Assembly (NCBI GenBank): GCA_965660625.1 | Contig: CBFIAR010000009.1 | Location: 1-64,000 of the forward strand | Origin: Glaciecola sp965660625 | GTDB lineage: Bacteria > Pseudomonadota > Gammaproteobacteria > Enterobacterales > Alteromonadaceae | Direction: 5' to 3' | Length of the DNA: 64,000 bases | Shown: piece by piece, positions 8,999 to 18,862 of the stretch | Layout: each line of letters begins with the position of its first letter | How positions within the stretch are numbered: the stretch's first letter is position 1 | Position numbers and translations under genes: made by a program | Notes under the pieces: generated by a model | Seen by the model: the letters and a program-made list of their open reading frames with translations, nothing else | Told to the model about the DNA's origin: nothing | Databases searched by the model: none

Positions 8999-9507
8999 AG
9001 GTTGGCACTTAAATGCGAATAACATAAAAGATCAACAGATCCTAATGAAACAGTCGTTTTTGTCTAAAAGGAAGTCGCCAATTAATGATTTACCTAAAAT
9101 CATTCAATCTCGACTGGTCGACATCTCGGGGAAAGCTTGAGCGCAGTTCGCTTTTTGCGATCGCTCATGCAATTCGTTTTGGTTTAAATTCAAAAACTAA
9201 TGTGCATGGTTCGAAACATAAGGCAACTGTCTCATTAGTTAAGTCTCGTTTATTGCAGAGCCTCAGATAAAATCGTTTTAAACCTTTTTACGCGGGTTTT
9301 ATGTATTAAAATTAAATTCTTCAGCGTTCAAAATGAATTAGAAAAACCCTTTAGCAATTGTTATCACTTTGTCGCAAAAGCAGTCCGTTTTGTCTTGTTT
9401 TGATTGTATTCAGTTGCGAAAAGACTAACTTGGGCCGATGATGCACAGTCATGTGCGCAAGTTCTTTGCGAGTAAGCGAAGAGCTCAATTAACAAGAGAG
9501 TTTGAAT
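8999..9507 (+). other. Gene-poor leader region upstream of the GH149-like gene
   Basis: About 500 bp with no convincing gene. A 61-codon open frame at 9085-9270 lacks a ribosome site and recognisable content. The region contains the 5' copy of an element shared with the GH3 leader (9377-9400), a small dyad GCACA-GTCA-TGTGC at 9443-9456, and the ribosome binding site AAGAGAG before the ATG at 9508. It presumably holds the promoter of the phosphorylase gene. Confidence 0.5.
9377..9400 (+). promoter_or_regulatory. Element shared by the GH149 and GH3 leaders, copy 1
   Basis: Contains AAAGCAGTCCGTTTT followed by GTCTTGTTT. Over 22 bp (9379-9400) it matches the GH3 leader copy (13094-13115) at 19 positions. 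The first part is an imperfect dyad, AAAGC-AGTCC-GTTTT. It ends 107 bp before the phosphorylase ATG. A binding site for a common glucan regulator is the simplest reading. Confidence 0.5.
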
Positions 9508-12500
9508 ATGCACAACAAGTCATTTAACGCTAACACTCAGCTTGGAGATGCTGTGAGTGGCGATTTCACAAAAATGGATGGCGATACCTTCTATAAGATC
9601 AGCAATGTTGATCAAATGCCTCCATTTTTCATCAGTTTGGTATCTGACCAAGATCACTGGTTGTTTGCAGGTTCTACTGGCGGCTTAAGCATGGGCAGAG
9701 TGTCACCTGATAAAGCAGTCTTTCCATATATTACCGTCGACAAGCTTTATGAAAGCACGCCGCATACAGGCCCGAAAACAATCATAAAAGTGGTTCAAGG
9801 CTCGGGTAACATTGTATTTTGGGAGCCCTATAATAGAGAGCATGACGATAGATATCATGTCACTCGAAATTTATACAAAAACCTACTTGGCAATGTGCTC
9901 TGTTTCGAAGAAATAAATCACGATCTGCAGCTTGCATTTCGTTATTCATGGCAGTTTTCGAATGAGTTTGGTATCAGCAGACAATGCAAACTAGAGAATC
10001 TCTCAGACCAAACTCGCTCTGTTGAGGTGCTTGATGGCCTACAGAATATTCTTCCAGCCGGCACGCCTCGTTTCACTCAATCAGAATCAAGTAATCTTGT
10101 TGATGCTTATAAATGGACTGAAGTGAATAGTGAAACGGGTTTGGCGTTATACACGCTTTATTCAGCGATTACTGACCGTGCTGAGCCGGTGGAGGCACTT
10201 CGTGCTAACACCGTCTTCAAAATAGGTTTGCAAGGCGGCACTGTGCATTTAACATCCGCAAGTTTAGCTTTATTCAAAGCAGGTAAAGCGCTTGAAAGTT
10301 CAGACTATAGTCGCGGAGTGCGCAGCTGTTATTTGGTACATAGCCATTTCACGATGTCTGCGAATGAAGTGCAAAAGTGGTCAATTAATGTTGATGTGGA
10401 AAAAGACCAACGCGAAATTGTTGCGCTACAGCATGCGCTGGCCAATCCTGATTCGATCGCTGAAAAAATGCAACAATCATTTGCTGAAGGCTGCGATAAA
10501 TTAGCCCGAATTATGGCATCGTCTGACGGCTTTCAGGTGACCGGAGAAGAAGATGTTTCTCTCCATCATTATGCAAACACGTTATTCAACGTGCTTCGTG
10601 GCGGGATTTTTGCCAATCAATATCAGATTTTGCGTACCGATTTAATCAGTACGCTCAAGCACTTCAATATCGATATTTATCAGAGGCACCAGGCCGCACT
10701 CAGTAATTTACCAGCGACCGTGAGCTTAGACAAACTCAGGTTGTTTGTTGAAGAGTTGAAAGATGCTCAATTGAGCAGACTGGTTTATGAATATCTACCG
10801 ATTACTTTTGGGCGCCGTCATGGCGATCCAAGTCGCCCGTGGAACCAATTTGCGATTGAATTAAAAGACGACAGAGGTCAACCGCTCTTATCATATCAAG
10901 GTAATTGGCGAGATATATTCCAAAATTGGGAAGCACTTACCCTCAGTTACCCCTCTTTTATCGAATCGGTTATTGCGAAGTTTGTTAACGCATCAACCCT
11001 TGATGGCTACAACCCTTACCGTATCACCAAACAAGGCATTGATTGGGAAGTAGAAGAGCCTGATGACCCATGGAGTTATATTGGATACTGGGGCGATCAT
11101 CAAATCATCTATTTGTTGAAATTGCTAGAGTCTTCTAATAATTTCCATCCAGGAAAATTAGCATCTTTACTTGAGCAATCAGTTTATAGCTATGCCAATG
11201 TGCCTTATCGCATCAAATCGCTGCATGACACAATTGAATCACCGAAAGACACCGTTGTTTTTGATAATGAACTTGCTGAAAAGATTGAACATAATATCGA
11301 GCGTCTAGGCGCAGATGGAAAGTTAATTTTGGATGCTACGGGCCAAGTTTACCAGGTGTCTTTGGCTGAAAAGCTATTTATACCGCTCTTGTCCAAATTA
11401 AGTAATCTGGTTATTGACGGCGGCATTTGGTTAAACACGCAACGTCCGGAATGGAATGACGCCAATAATGCACTAGTTGGCCAAGGTTTATCGATGGTAA
11501 CCCTTTGTTACCTTAATCGCTATTTGTCGTTTTTAACAAAGTTACTTGCTTCAATTGAAGACCAGAATAAACAATTTATGTTGACGACAGAAGTTGCTGA
11601 GTGGCTAACTGGAACAACAACAGTTCTGCAAAGTGCCGTTGAGCAAGCAGAACAAGGGCCTGTGTCAGCAAGTTTACAATTTTCTACGCTGCAGAACCTA
11701 GGTATATTAGCTAGCGAATACCGTGCAAAAATGTATCAGCATTCTGGCAATTATACTCAGCAAAATGTGAGTGTGACAGAACTCAACGCACTGTTATCTA
11801 GCGCTAAACCATTAATTAAACATAGTATCGAAGCTAACTATAGCGACTCTGGCTTATACCATGCTTACAATATTCTTAGTATCAACCAAGAGTCACTCAA
11901 AGTCGGTCATCTATATGACATGTTGGAAGGTCAGGTGGCGGCGCTAAGCTCGGGTGCATTAAGCGCAGGAAGAGCGGTGGAGATAATGGATGCACTATAC
12001 GCAAGTCCAATGTATCGAGCAGACCAGAAAACGTTCATGCTCTACCCTGATCGCAAGCAACTTAGTTTTATTAGCAAAAATTGCGTTCCTAAAAATGACG
12101 TTGTTGAACACCCACTACTCACATATATGATAGAAAACGCTGATGAAAGATTGATTAAGCTAGATGCTGAAGGTAACTATCGCTTTAATAGTGAGTTGAC
12201 CAATGCTAATGCGATCAAACAAATTTGGCCTCGTATTGCAGAAGAATATCCAGAGTTAGCAACAGAAAGTTCACTCAATGCGCTGTTAGAGATTTATGAA
12301 GGTGTGTTTAACCATAGCGCTTTTACCGGTCGTTCTGGCGGTATGTTCGGATTCGAGGGTTTAGGCTGTATATATTGGCATATGGTTTCTAAACTGCTGC
12401 TCGCTGTGCAAGAAGTAGCAATAGAGTGCGTGCATCAAGAAGGTAAATCAGCAACATCGCAAGCATTGATAGCGCACTATTACAAAGTCCGCTTGGGCAT

Positions 12501-12990
12501 TGGCTTTAATAAGACTCCTGAAGAGTACGGCGCGTTTCCAGCTGATCCTTATTCGCATACACCAAAACATGCGGGCGCACAGCAACCGGGTATGACGGGA
12601 CAGGTGAAAGAAGAATTATTGACTAGAATGGGAGAACTAGGCTGCTTTGTAGCTAATGGAAAGATTAGTTTTGATCCTTTCTTGTTACGAGCGCAGGAGT
12701 TTACTGCTGAAGCGACAAGCTTCCGTTATCTTGATGTCAATGAAAATTGGCAGACGCTTGAGTTAGGAGGTCAAAGTTTAGCCTTTACTTGGTGCCAAGT
12801 GCCGATAGTTTATTCATTGAGTAGTAATGTCGAACAACAGGTCACTATTTCTTGTAAGGATGGGCAAAAGCATACACTAACGACGAATGAACTCAGTGAA
12901 GAGTTCAGTCAAATGCTCTTTACTCGTTCTGGAGAAATTGTTCGCATTGACGTTTCTATATGCAATAACAAACTTTATGTTGAAAGTTAG
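9508..12990 (+). CDS. Putative GH149-type beta-1,3-oligoglucan phosphorylase
   Basis: Predicted cytosolic enzyme that would split beta-1,3-gluco-oligosaccharides with phosphate to give glucose-1-phosphate. It has 1160 residues, no signal peptide and the size of GH149 phosphorylases, larger than the usual GH94 enzymes. The segment DDPWSYIGYWGDHQIIYLL, with D530 as candidate catalytic acid, is the feature I associate with this family. Further landmarks are HGDPSRPWNQF and the C-terminal FTGRSGGMFGFEGLGCIYWHM segment. The ATG at 9508 follows AAGAGAG by 7 bp; the TTG at 9502 is less likely. The GH3 gene follows and a GH16 gene lies nearby, the usual setting of laminarin utilisation. Family assignment is from memory of motifs; GH94 or GH161 relatives are alternatives. 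Confidence 0.7.
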   Translation: MHNKSFNANTQLGDAVSGDFTKMDGDTFYKISNVDQMPPFFISLVSDQDHWLFAGSTGGLSMGRVSPDKAVFPYITVDKLYESTPHTGPKTIIKVVQGSGNIVFWEPYNREHDDRYHVTRNLYKNLLGNVLCFEEINHDLQLAFRYSWQFSNEFGISRQCKLENLSDQTRSVEVLDGLQNILPAGTPRFTQSESSNLVDAYKWTEVNSETGLALYTLYSAITDRAEPVEALRANTVFKIGLQGGTVHLTSASLALFKAGKALESSDYSRGVRSCYLVHSHFTMSANEVQKWSINVDVEKDQREIVALQHALANPDSIAEKMQQSFAEGCDKLARIMASSDGFQVTGEEDVSLHHYANTLFNVLRGGIFANQYQILRTDLISTLKHFNIDIYQRHQAALSNLPATVSLDKLRLFVEELKDAQLSRLVYEYLPITFGRRHGDPSRPWNQFAIELKDDRGQPLLSYQGNWRDIFQNWEALTLSYPSFIESVIAKFVNASTLDGYNPYRITKQGIDWEVEEPDDPWSYIGYWGDHQIIYLLKLLESSNNFHPGKLASLLEQSVYSYANVPYRIKSLHDTIESPKDTVVFDNELAEKIEHNIERLGADGKLILDATGQVYQVSLAEKLFIPLLSKLSNLVIDGGIWLNTQRPEWNDANNALVGQGLSMVTLCYLNRYLSFLTKLLASIEDQNKQFMLTTEVAEWLTGTTTVLQSAVEQAEQGPVSASLQFSTLQNLGILASEYRAKMYQHSGNYTQQNVSVTELNALLSSAKPLIKHSIEANYSDSGLYHAYNILSINQESLKVGHLYDMLEGQVAALSSGALSAGRAVEIMDALYASPMYRADQKTFMLYPDRKQLSFISKNCVPKNDVVEHPLLTYMIENADERLIKLDAEGNYRFNSELTNANAIKQIWPRIAEEYPELATESSLNALLEIYEGVFNHSAFTGRSGGMFGFEGLGCIYWHMVSKLLLAVQEVAIECVHQEGKSATSQALIAHYYKVRLGIGFNKTPEEYGAFPADPYSHTPKHAGAQQPGMTGQVKEELLTRMGELGCFVANGKISFDPFLLRAQEFTAEATSFRYLDVNENWQTLELGGQSLAFTWCQVPIVYSLSSNVEQQVTISCKDGQKHTLTTNELSEEFSQMLFTRSGEIVRIDVSICNNKLYVES

Positions 12991-13034
12991 CGCTTACTTT
13001 TCTGTATAGTGTCCTTTCTTAGAAGCACATCATA

Positions 13035-13062
13035 AGAGCGGAAGCAGCAATGCCTCCGCTCT
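13035..13062 (+). terminator. Stem-loop after the phosphorylase gene
   Basis: AGAGCGGA pairs with TCCGCTCT across a 12-nt loop, 44 bp after the stop. There is no strong T tract (CAACATTACC follows), so it may be a weak terminator or an mRNA-stabilising hairpin between the phosphorylase and GH3 genes. Confidence 0.5.
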
Positions 13063-13091
13063 CAACATTACCTTTACTTTATGTTGTTTTG

Positions 13092-13115
13092 AAAGTAGTC
13101 CACTTTGTCTTGTTT
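13092..13115 (+). promoter_or_regulatory. Element shared by the GH149 and GH3 leaders, copy 2
   Basis: Contains the perfect dyad AAAGT-AGTCC-ACTTT followed by GTCTTGTTT. Compared with copy 1, the innermost dyad pair changes from C:G to T:A on both arms, so the symmetry is kept while the sequence differs. It ends 64 bp before the first possible start of the GH3 gene. Confidence 0.5.
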
Positions 13116-13179
13116 GGCTGCACTAACGAATTTTCTTGCTGATTGTGCCGCCGCTACGCGACCTCGTGTAAGTTGTTAA

Positions 13180-15471
13180 ATGATTAATAAACTCACTCGA
13201 GCATTTATCAATCTTAACCTCAATTTGGAATATTCCCTTTCTATGTCAAATTCGCGCACCTCCCATTTTTATTCTGTAGACTTAAGTAAAAAAGCAAAAC
13301 AGCTGTTAAGCAAAATGACCTTAGACGAAAAGTTAGGGCAATTGTCTCAAGTATGCAGTCCTGGGGCGCATATTCCGGACTACTTGGCGGAGTCTATCAG
13401 GCAAGGGAAAATTAGCTCTGTCATTAATGAAGTTGATTTGAATGTTAATAATGAATTGCAGCGAATCGCTATTGAAGAGACGCGTTTAGGGATCCCGCTG
13501 CTAATTGGGCGTGATGTTATTCATGGTTTCAAGACAATATTCCCAATTCCTTTAGGCCAAGCAGCGAGCTGGTCGCCAGACGTTATTGAGAAAAGTGCCA
13601 GAATAGCGGCTGAAGAAGCTGCGAAAGTGGGTGTAAATTGGACGTTTGCACCTATGATTGATATTGCGCGCGATCCGCGATGGGGTCGAATCGCCGAAAG
13701 TTTGGGTGAAGATCCGCATTTATGCTCGATACTTGGCGCAGCCATGGTAAAAGGGTTTCAAACTGATGACCTCTCGTCTATAGGCTCTATTGCTGCCTGC
13801 GCAAAGCACTTTGCGGGTTACGGGGCGAGTGAAAGTGGACGTGATTACAACACGGCGAACATTCCTGAAAATGAACTTCGCAACGTGTATTTGCCCCCAT
13901 TTCAGCAGGCAGCTAAAACAGGCGCAGCCTCTTTCATGGCTTCGTTTAGTGACTTAAATGGCGTACCTGCAACAGGTAATCGATGGTTGTTGAAGCAGGT
14001 ATTGAGAGAGGAATGGAAATACCAAGGTGTGTTAGTCAGTGATTGGGAATCTATTAAAGAGCTGCAGATACACGGGCTATCTGCTAATGAAAAAGACTCA
14101 GCCTATTTAGCGGCTAAAGCCGGTGTTGATATGGAAATGGCCAGCACCTGTTATATCGATAATATGGCAGCACTCATTGCTGAAAATCAGATTGATGAAG
14201 CTGACGTTGATCAGATGGTTCTAAACATTCTGCAAATGAAATTTGCGCTGGGCTTATTTGAAAATCCGTTCACAGACCCACAAACTTTGCCTGAATTAGT
14301 TAATGCGACTAATCAGGACGCAGCCAAAGACGCAGCACAAAAAAGCTGTGTATTGCTGCACAATAGAAGCCGTTTTGGACAGCAACCGGTGTTGCCTATT
14401 CATAGAGAATCGACCAAACGAATTGCTGTCATTGGCCCTCTGGCGAACGACGGTTATGAACAATTAGGGACGTGGATATTTGACGGTGAAGAAAAGCATA
14501 GCGTAACTTGTCTTGCCGGATTAGAAGCGCTAGCCAATGATTCAACAGAGTTAGTATTTGAACAGGTATTTACGAATTCACGAGATAGAGATCCACAGCA
14601 TTTTGATAAGGCACTCAATGCGGTCAATAGTGCCGATGTCGCTATTTTATATTTGGGTGAAGAATCGATTCTGTCGGGTGAAGCGCACTCTAGAGCCAGC
14701 ATCGACTTACCTGGGGCGCAGCCTGAATTAATTGAATATTTATCGCAATCAAACACGCCTATCGTGCTGGTGGTGCTCGCAGGTAGGCCTCTACTATTGC
14801 AACCACTGCTGAACAAGGTAGACAGTATTTTATATGCGTGGCATCCGGGCACGATGGGTGGGCTTGCGATTGCGGAACTGCTTTTTGGCGAAGCATCACC
14901 GTCGGGCAAGTTACCTGTGTCGTTTCCGCGAGTGTTGGGGCAAATACCCATTTATTATGCGCAAAAGAACTCAGGCAGACCCGCTAGTGAAGATAAATAT
15001 GTCTATATCGATGATGTCCCTGAAAGAGCGCCGCAAACTTCATTAGGGATGGCCGCAACTCATTTGGACACGCATTTTTCACCTTTATATCCGTTTGGCT
15101 TCGGCTTGTCATATGCTTGCTTCGAATATCACGAAGTAGGCATTAGCCATAGTGAAATTAAATTAGGCTCTGCGTTTGAAGTTTCTCTGATAGTAGAGAA
15201 TAAAAGTGATGTAGATGCTGATGAGATTGTGCAACTGTATATTCGAGATTTAGTCGGCTCTGTTACGCGGCCAGTAAAAGAGTTAAAAGGTTTTAAACGA
15301 GTTACAGTAAAAGCGAATTCAAGTGTTCCTGTGACCTTTAAAATGCATACCGACGATCTCGCTTTTTACGACATCTGTAATCAATTAAACGTAGAGCCTG
15401 GCGACTTTTTGTTGGGTGTAGGAACCGACAGTTCGCTTGAATTGAATATTCCTTTCAAGCTTGTGAAGTGA
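13180..15471 (+). CDS. GH3 beta-glucosidase, BglX-like, probably intracellular
   Basis: Predicted to release glucose from the non-reducing end of beta-glucosides or beta-1,3-gluco-oligosaccharides. The N-terminal TIM-barrel domain includes GRDVIHGFKTIFP, the KHFAGYG motif and VLVSDWES with nucleophile D288. The C-terminal domain has the GEAHSR segment with E501 as acid/base candidate, a SGKLPVSFP segment, and a fibronectin-III-like tail ending near GDFLLGVGTDSS. No clear signal peptide is seen. The first ATG gives 763 residues, but MSNSRTSHF at 13243 is an equally possible start, since neither has a good ribosome site. It shares its upstream element with the phosphorylase and probably acts on the same oligosaccharides. 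Confidence 0.88.
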   Translation: MINKLTRAFINLNLNLEYSLSMSNSRTSHFYSVDLSKKAKQLLSKMTLDEKLGQLSQVCSPGAHIPDYLAESIRQGKISSVINEVDLNVNNELQRIAIEETRLGIPLLIGRDVIHGFKTIFPIPLGQAASWSPDVIEKSARIAAEEAAKVGVNWTFAPMIDIARDPRWGRIAESLGEDPHLCSILGAAMVKGFQTDDLSSIGSIAACAKHFAGYGASESGRDYNTANIPENELRNVYLPPFQQAAKTGAASFMASFSDLNGVPATGNRWLLKQVLREEWKYQGVLVSDWESIKELQIHGLSANEKDSAYLAAKAGVDMEMASTCYIDNMAALIAENQIDEADVDQMVLNILQMKFALGLFENPFTDPQTLPELVNATNQDAAKDAAQKSCVLLHNRSRFGQQPVLPIHRESTKRIAVIGPLANDGYEQLGTWIFDGEEKHSVTCLAGLEALANDSTELVFEQVFTNSRDRDPQHFDKALNAVNSADVAILYLGEESILSGEAHSRASIDLPGAQPELIEYLSQSNTPIVLVVLAGRPLLLQPLLNKVDSILYAWHPGTMGGLAIAELLFGEASPSGKLPVSFPRVLGQIPIYYAQKNSGRPASEDKYVYIDDVPERAPQTSLGMAATHLDTHFSPLYPFGFGLSYACFEYHEVGISHSEIKLGSAFEVSLIVENKSDVDADEIVQLYIRDLVGSVTRPVKELKGFKRVTVKANSSVPVTFKMHTDDLAFYDICNQLNVEPGDFLLGVGTDSSLELNIPFKLVK

Positions 15472-15477
15472 TGTAAC

Positions 15478-16572
15478 TTACCACTTTGCTCTGGCGTCAC
15501 TTTTGTAGAAGCGCCATACAAATGCGGTACCGATAGAGTAGGTGACTTCTTTCTCAAATAACGGGCTGTCTTTATTTGCTGCTAAGCTATGAAATTGGGC
15601 TGAACCACCAACAAAAGCCCGCATGTTTTCACTGACTCGAAATGACAGCCCGAGCGTTAGCTCGGAACCCAAGTAACCCGCTTTGGCATCATAAGCAGGG
15701 CGCGCTGCAGTCGCGAACTCGGGGCTTACTTCATAAAAGTAGTCATGTGTATCTTCTGTGGCAAAAATCATTCCAAAGGAAATGTTAAACGCAGTGTCTT
15801 CATGCTTTAAACCGCGGTGTTGGTAAGAAATTTGTGGTTCGAAAATATAGCCTCGCCCATCAATGCGGCTAAAGTCGGTTGAGAACACTGCGCGCGCCTG
15901 CAGGCGGAAATCGAGTCGTCCTTTACCTAGGTTTGTACTCATATTTTCGCCCTCAGCATTTTTATCGAAATCGTAGTTACCCAGCATAAAAATCATCTGT
16001 GGACCAATTTCGCCTAAAAAGTCGAGTTCAGGCATACCAACCCGTGCGCTGTTGTCTTCGCTGTCGCTGGACAGCGCAACACCAAACGAAAAGTCGACTT
16101 CAAAGGTTTCATTTTCGATAACCACTGCTCTTGCGCCACCGCCGTCTCCAATCCGGAAAGTCTCACCGCGATAAACCACAAAAGGCAGTGCCAAGCTAAA
16201 AAAACGTCCTTCACTAGAGGCTGGGTATTTAGGGTTATAGAAAGCACCACCACCGATACCGAGTTCCCATAGTGAAAGTGATTCGTTGACGTTTTCAAAG
16301 CCAGTTAAGCTTCGATCCATCGCAATGTCGGCTTTACCGACACCATCCCCTAAAGAAACTCGATTCTTTTTGTCTTTGTCCGGCGATTGCTTAGATTGTT
16401 CAAGATCTTTACTGTTGTCAGTGACAGAAACGTTTTTTTCTTCAGAGTTGCTTTCATTCTTTGCAAAGGCCGTGGGTGTGAAAGCCAAAGCTAAGACGAG
16501 TAGCACTCTGGCTGCTTTCAGTTTAAGCAAGATTTGATTTGCAGGAAATACTTTTATGCTAGTAGATTTCAT
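15478..16572 (-). CDS. MipA/OmpV-family outer membrane protein
   Basis: A 364-residue beta-barrel-type protein. A signal peptide ends near TAFA at about residue 38, followed by a low-complexity charged linker rich in Glu, Lys, Ser and Asp. Barrel strands such as GIGGGAFYNPKYPASSEGR, FFSLALPFVVYRG and a C-terminal aromatic residue (YSIGTAFVWRF, then a short tail) match MipA/OmpV proteins, which were described as MltA-interacting scaffold or outer membrane proteins. It converges on the GH3 gene with only 6 bp between the two stops and no visible terminator. Its physiological role here is not evident. Confidence 0.8.
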   Translation of the reverse strand: MKSTSIKVFPANQILLKLKAARVLLVLALAFTPTAFAKNESNSEEKNVSVTDNSKDLEQSKQSPDKDKKNRVSLGDGVGKADIAMDRSLTGFENVNESLSLWELGIGGGAFYNPKYPASSEGRFFSLALPFVVYRGETFRIGDGGGARAVVIENETFEVDFSFGVALSSDSEDNSARVGMPELDFLGEIGPQMIFMLGNYDFDKNAEGENMSTNLGKGRLDFRLQARAVFSTDFSRIDGRGYIFEPQISYQHRGLKHEDTAFNISFGMIFATEDTHDYFYEVSPEFATAARPAYDAKAGYLGSELTLGLSFRVSENMRAFVGGSAQFHSLAANKDSPLFEKEVTYSIGTAFVWRFYKSDARAKW

Positions 16573-16820
16573 ACAGTCTTTTGGCCTCTGCGCCCGGTTG
16601 ATAAAAGCGCTAATTTATAATCATTTAGGACGACGCAGAGCACAAAAGTAGGTCTCATTTGTCACATAAAAAAAGCACTAACAACCTATCACTATAAAAC
16701 AAGGTTATCAGTGAATTTAAAAGTAGTACGAATTTAGACCGTAAAATGTTTATTCACAGGCAAGTCTCTGATGCGTTTACTTGAAGCATGAAATATTGCA
16801 TCAGTTAAACTTGGCCATGT

Positions 16821-18725
16821 TTATTTCTGACTCGTAATCCATGCATTTACTTTGCGCTCTAATATGACCATGGGCAATGCACCACCGCCCAAAATAACGT
16901 CATGAAACGCTTTGATATCGAACTTATCTCCGAGTTGCTTTTCAGCGAATGCGCGAAGTTCTTGTATTTTGAGCATCCCAATTTTGTAACCAGTTGCTTG
17001 ACCGGGAAGGGTTAAATAACGACGCACTTCAGACTGCGATTGTTCTCCGGTAATTGCGGAGTTTTCTTTGAAATAGGCAATAGCCTCTGCTTCACTCCAG
17101 CCTTTGGCATGCAGACCTGTATCAACTACAAGACGGATTGCTCGCCACATTTCAGAGCCCAAACGACCAAACTCTGACAGTGGGTCTTGATAAGTACCGG
17201 GCATTTGTTTTGCTAACCATTCTGAGTACAACGCCCAGCCCTCGCCATAAGCATTCAAGTATGATTGCTTGCGAAAAGTGGGCACGCCTTCTAATTCCAG
17301 CGAAATGGCGATTTGCATGTGATGACCGGGCAAACCTTCGTGGTAAGCAATTACTTCAAGCTCTCTTTTGGGCATGGCGGTCATATCAGACAAATGAGCA
17401 TAGTAGACGCCGGGTCTTGAACCATCAGGTGTTGACGGAGAATAGTGCTGGGCAGCGCCATCCTGCTCTCGAAAAGCTTCAACGCGTTTTACGACCATGT
17501 CAGCTTTAGGCATTATGCCGAAATAGTCTGGCAGTACTTTTTTGATTTTATCGATAGCGGCTGTTGCATCATCTATATAAGCTTGGCGTCCTTCGTCGGT
17601 ATCAGGGTAATACAAACGCTCATCGTCTTTTGTGTCGCGTAAAAAGACAAAAAATTCTTGTAAGCTGCCTTCAAAACCAAATTCAGCTTTAACAACTTCC
17701 ATTTCACCGCGTAGGCGAGCAACTTCTTTTAAGCCAATGTTATGCACTTCATCGGCGGTCAAATCGGTAGTTGTTTGGTTCGCTAAACGCTCGTTATAAA
17801 AGGCTAAACCATTCGGCAATGCACTGGCTCCTAAAGCCTGTTCGCTTGCATTGACTTTATCTGCTTGCTGCCATGCAATGAGTCTTTCATATGCCGGTTT
17901 AAAATCTTCTATGAGGGCTTGTTTGATAGTGTTAGTTAATTCGTCAGCTTCGATTTGGGTAATTTCATTTTGTGCTAACAAACCTTCTATTTTAGCTTGT
18001 GCGTCAGCCCAGATAGCGCTGTCGACACCTTCGCTAAAAGGGGCTCCTGATATGATTTTAGTAGATTCATCAATAACAGCTTCAAAAGCAAAATAGGGTG
18101 GTCTAACGCCTTTTTCAGCGATTTTTTTCGATACCAAAATAAGCTGATCAAGCGCCGTTCCGCTCGCGGATATCCGCTTTAGATATTGCTGCATATGTTC
18201 GCCTGTTTCGACTTTGTGCAGCGCGATAAGTAACTGCGGAAAAAAGCTGTGAACCGCATTCATTTGCTCAAATACATACCGGTTATAACGAAATTCGTAG
18301 GCGGCAATTGCTTGGTCGCTTAAGTATGTCCAAAGGTCGTAAGAAATTTTTGCATCGTCTGTTAGTTTTGCATAGTCAAACGTGCTTTGAAGTTCTTTTA
18401 GGTTAGCTTTCTTTAACGCTATTTGCGCGTGATAAGCCTGTTCTGAATAATCATCTATTTCATCTTGACGTTCGCTTCTACCCAAATAGGTAAGTGATGT
18501 AGGACTAAGCATTAGCTCTTGCTCAAATTTATTCTCAAACCAAGCGTTCAACTTAGCTGTTTCTGCGGATTGTGCTGCGGCACTAACAGCTGTTGCTGGC
18601 ATTGGCGTAGTTGTTTGTGTGTCTGCTGCTTGCGATCCGTTTGTATCATTTGTTTTTTCACAGCCGGATAGGGTAAGGCCTGTGATTATAGAAAGCGTGG
18701 CAAGCGTAATTTTATTTAAGCGCAT
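16821..18725 (-). CDS. DUF885-family lipoprotein (putative metallopeptidase), first of two
   Basis: A 634-residue protein with a lipoprotein signal MRLNKITLATLSIITGLTLSGC (C22 lipidated), so probably an envelope protein. The C-terminal half has the DUF885 hallmark YHEGLPGHHMQIAI, in which the histidines and glutamate look like a metal-binding active site, and AYGEGWALYSEWLA. The family is often annotated as putative zinc peptidase, but the substrate is unknown. A paralogue lies at 20594-22420. The gene is monocistronic, as the next gene upstream is more than 130 bp away. Confidence 0.85.
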   Translation of the reverse strand: MRLNKITLATLSIITGLTLSGCEKTNDTNGSQAADTQTTTPMPATAVSAAAQSAETAKLNAWFENKFEQELMLSPTSLTYLGRSERQDEIDDYSEQAYHAQIALKKANLKELQSTFDYAKLTDDAKISYDLWTYLSDQAIAAYEFRYNRYVFEQMNAVHSFFPQLLIALHKVETGEHMQQYLKRISASGTALDQLILVSKKIAEKGVRPPYFAFEAVIDESTKIISGAPFSEGVDSAIWADAQAKIEGLLAQNEITQIEADELTNTIKQALIEDFKPAYERLIAWQQADKVNASEQALGASALPNGLAFYNERLANQTTTDLTADEVHNIGLKEVARLRGEMEVVKAEFGFEGSLQEFFVFLRDTKDDERLYYPDTDEGRQAYIDDATAAIDKIKKVLPDYFGIMPKADMVVKRVEAFREQDGAAQHYSPSTPDGSRPGVYYAHLSDMTAMPKRELEVIAYHEGLPGHHMQIAISLELEGVPTFRKQSYLNAYGEGWALYSEWLAKQMPGTYQDPLSEFGRLGSEMWRAIRLVVDTGLHAKGWSEAEAIAYFKENSAITGEQSQSEVRRYLTLPGQATGYKIGMLKIQELRAFAEKQLGDKFDIKAFHDVILGGGALPMVILERKVNAWITSQK

Positions 18726-18862
18726 AGTTATCTCAATTGGAAAGCGAAACTTTTATTTGGTTTTTATCCTACTCTGCTTAGCCAATGAACACAATTATTC
18801 AAACTCTAGGGTTTAGCGTATCGATTTATCGGACGGTTATTTAGTATTTTCTTTTCAGTAAT

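Noticed and set aside
9002..9015. TTGGCACTTAAATGC resembling a sigma-54 promoter before the phosphorylase
   Set aside because: The GG to GC spacing is 9 bp, one short of the required 10, and it lies about 500 bp from the gene.
9085..9270. 61-codon plus-strand open frame before the phosphorylase gene
   Set aside because: No ribosome site, no recognisable composition or family pattern, and it sits in a likely promoter region.
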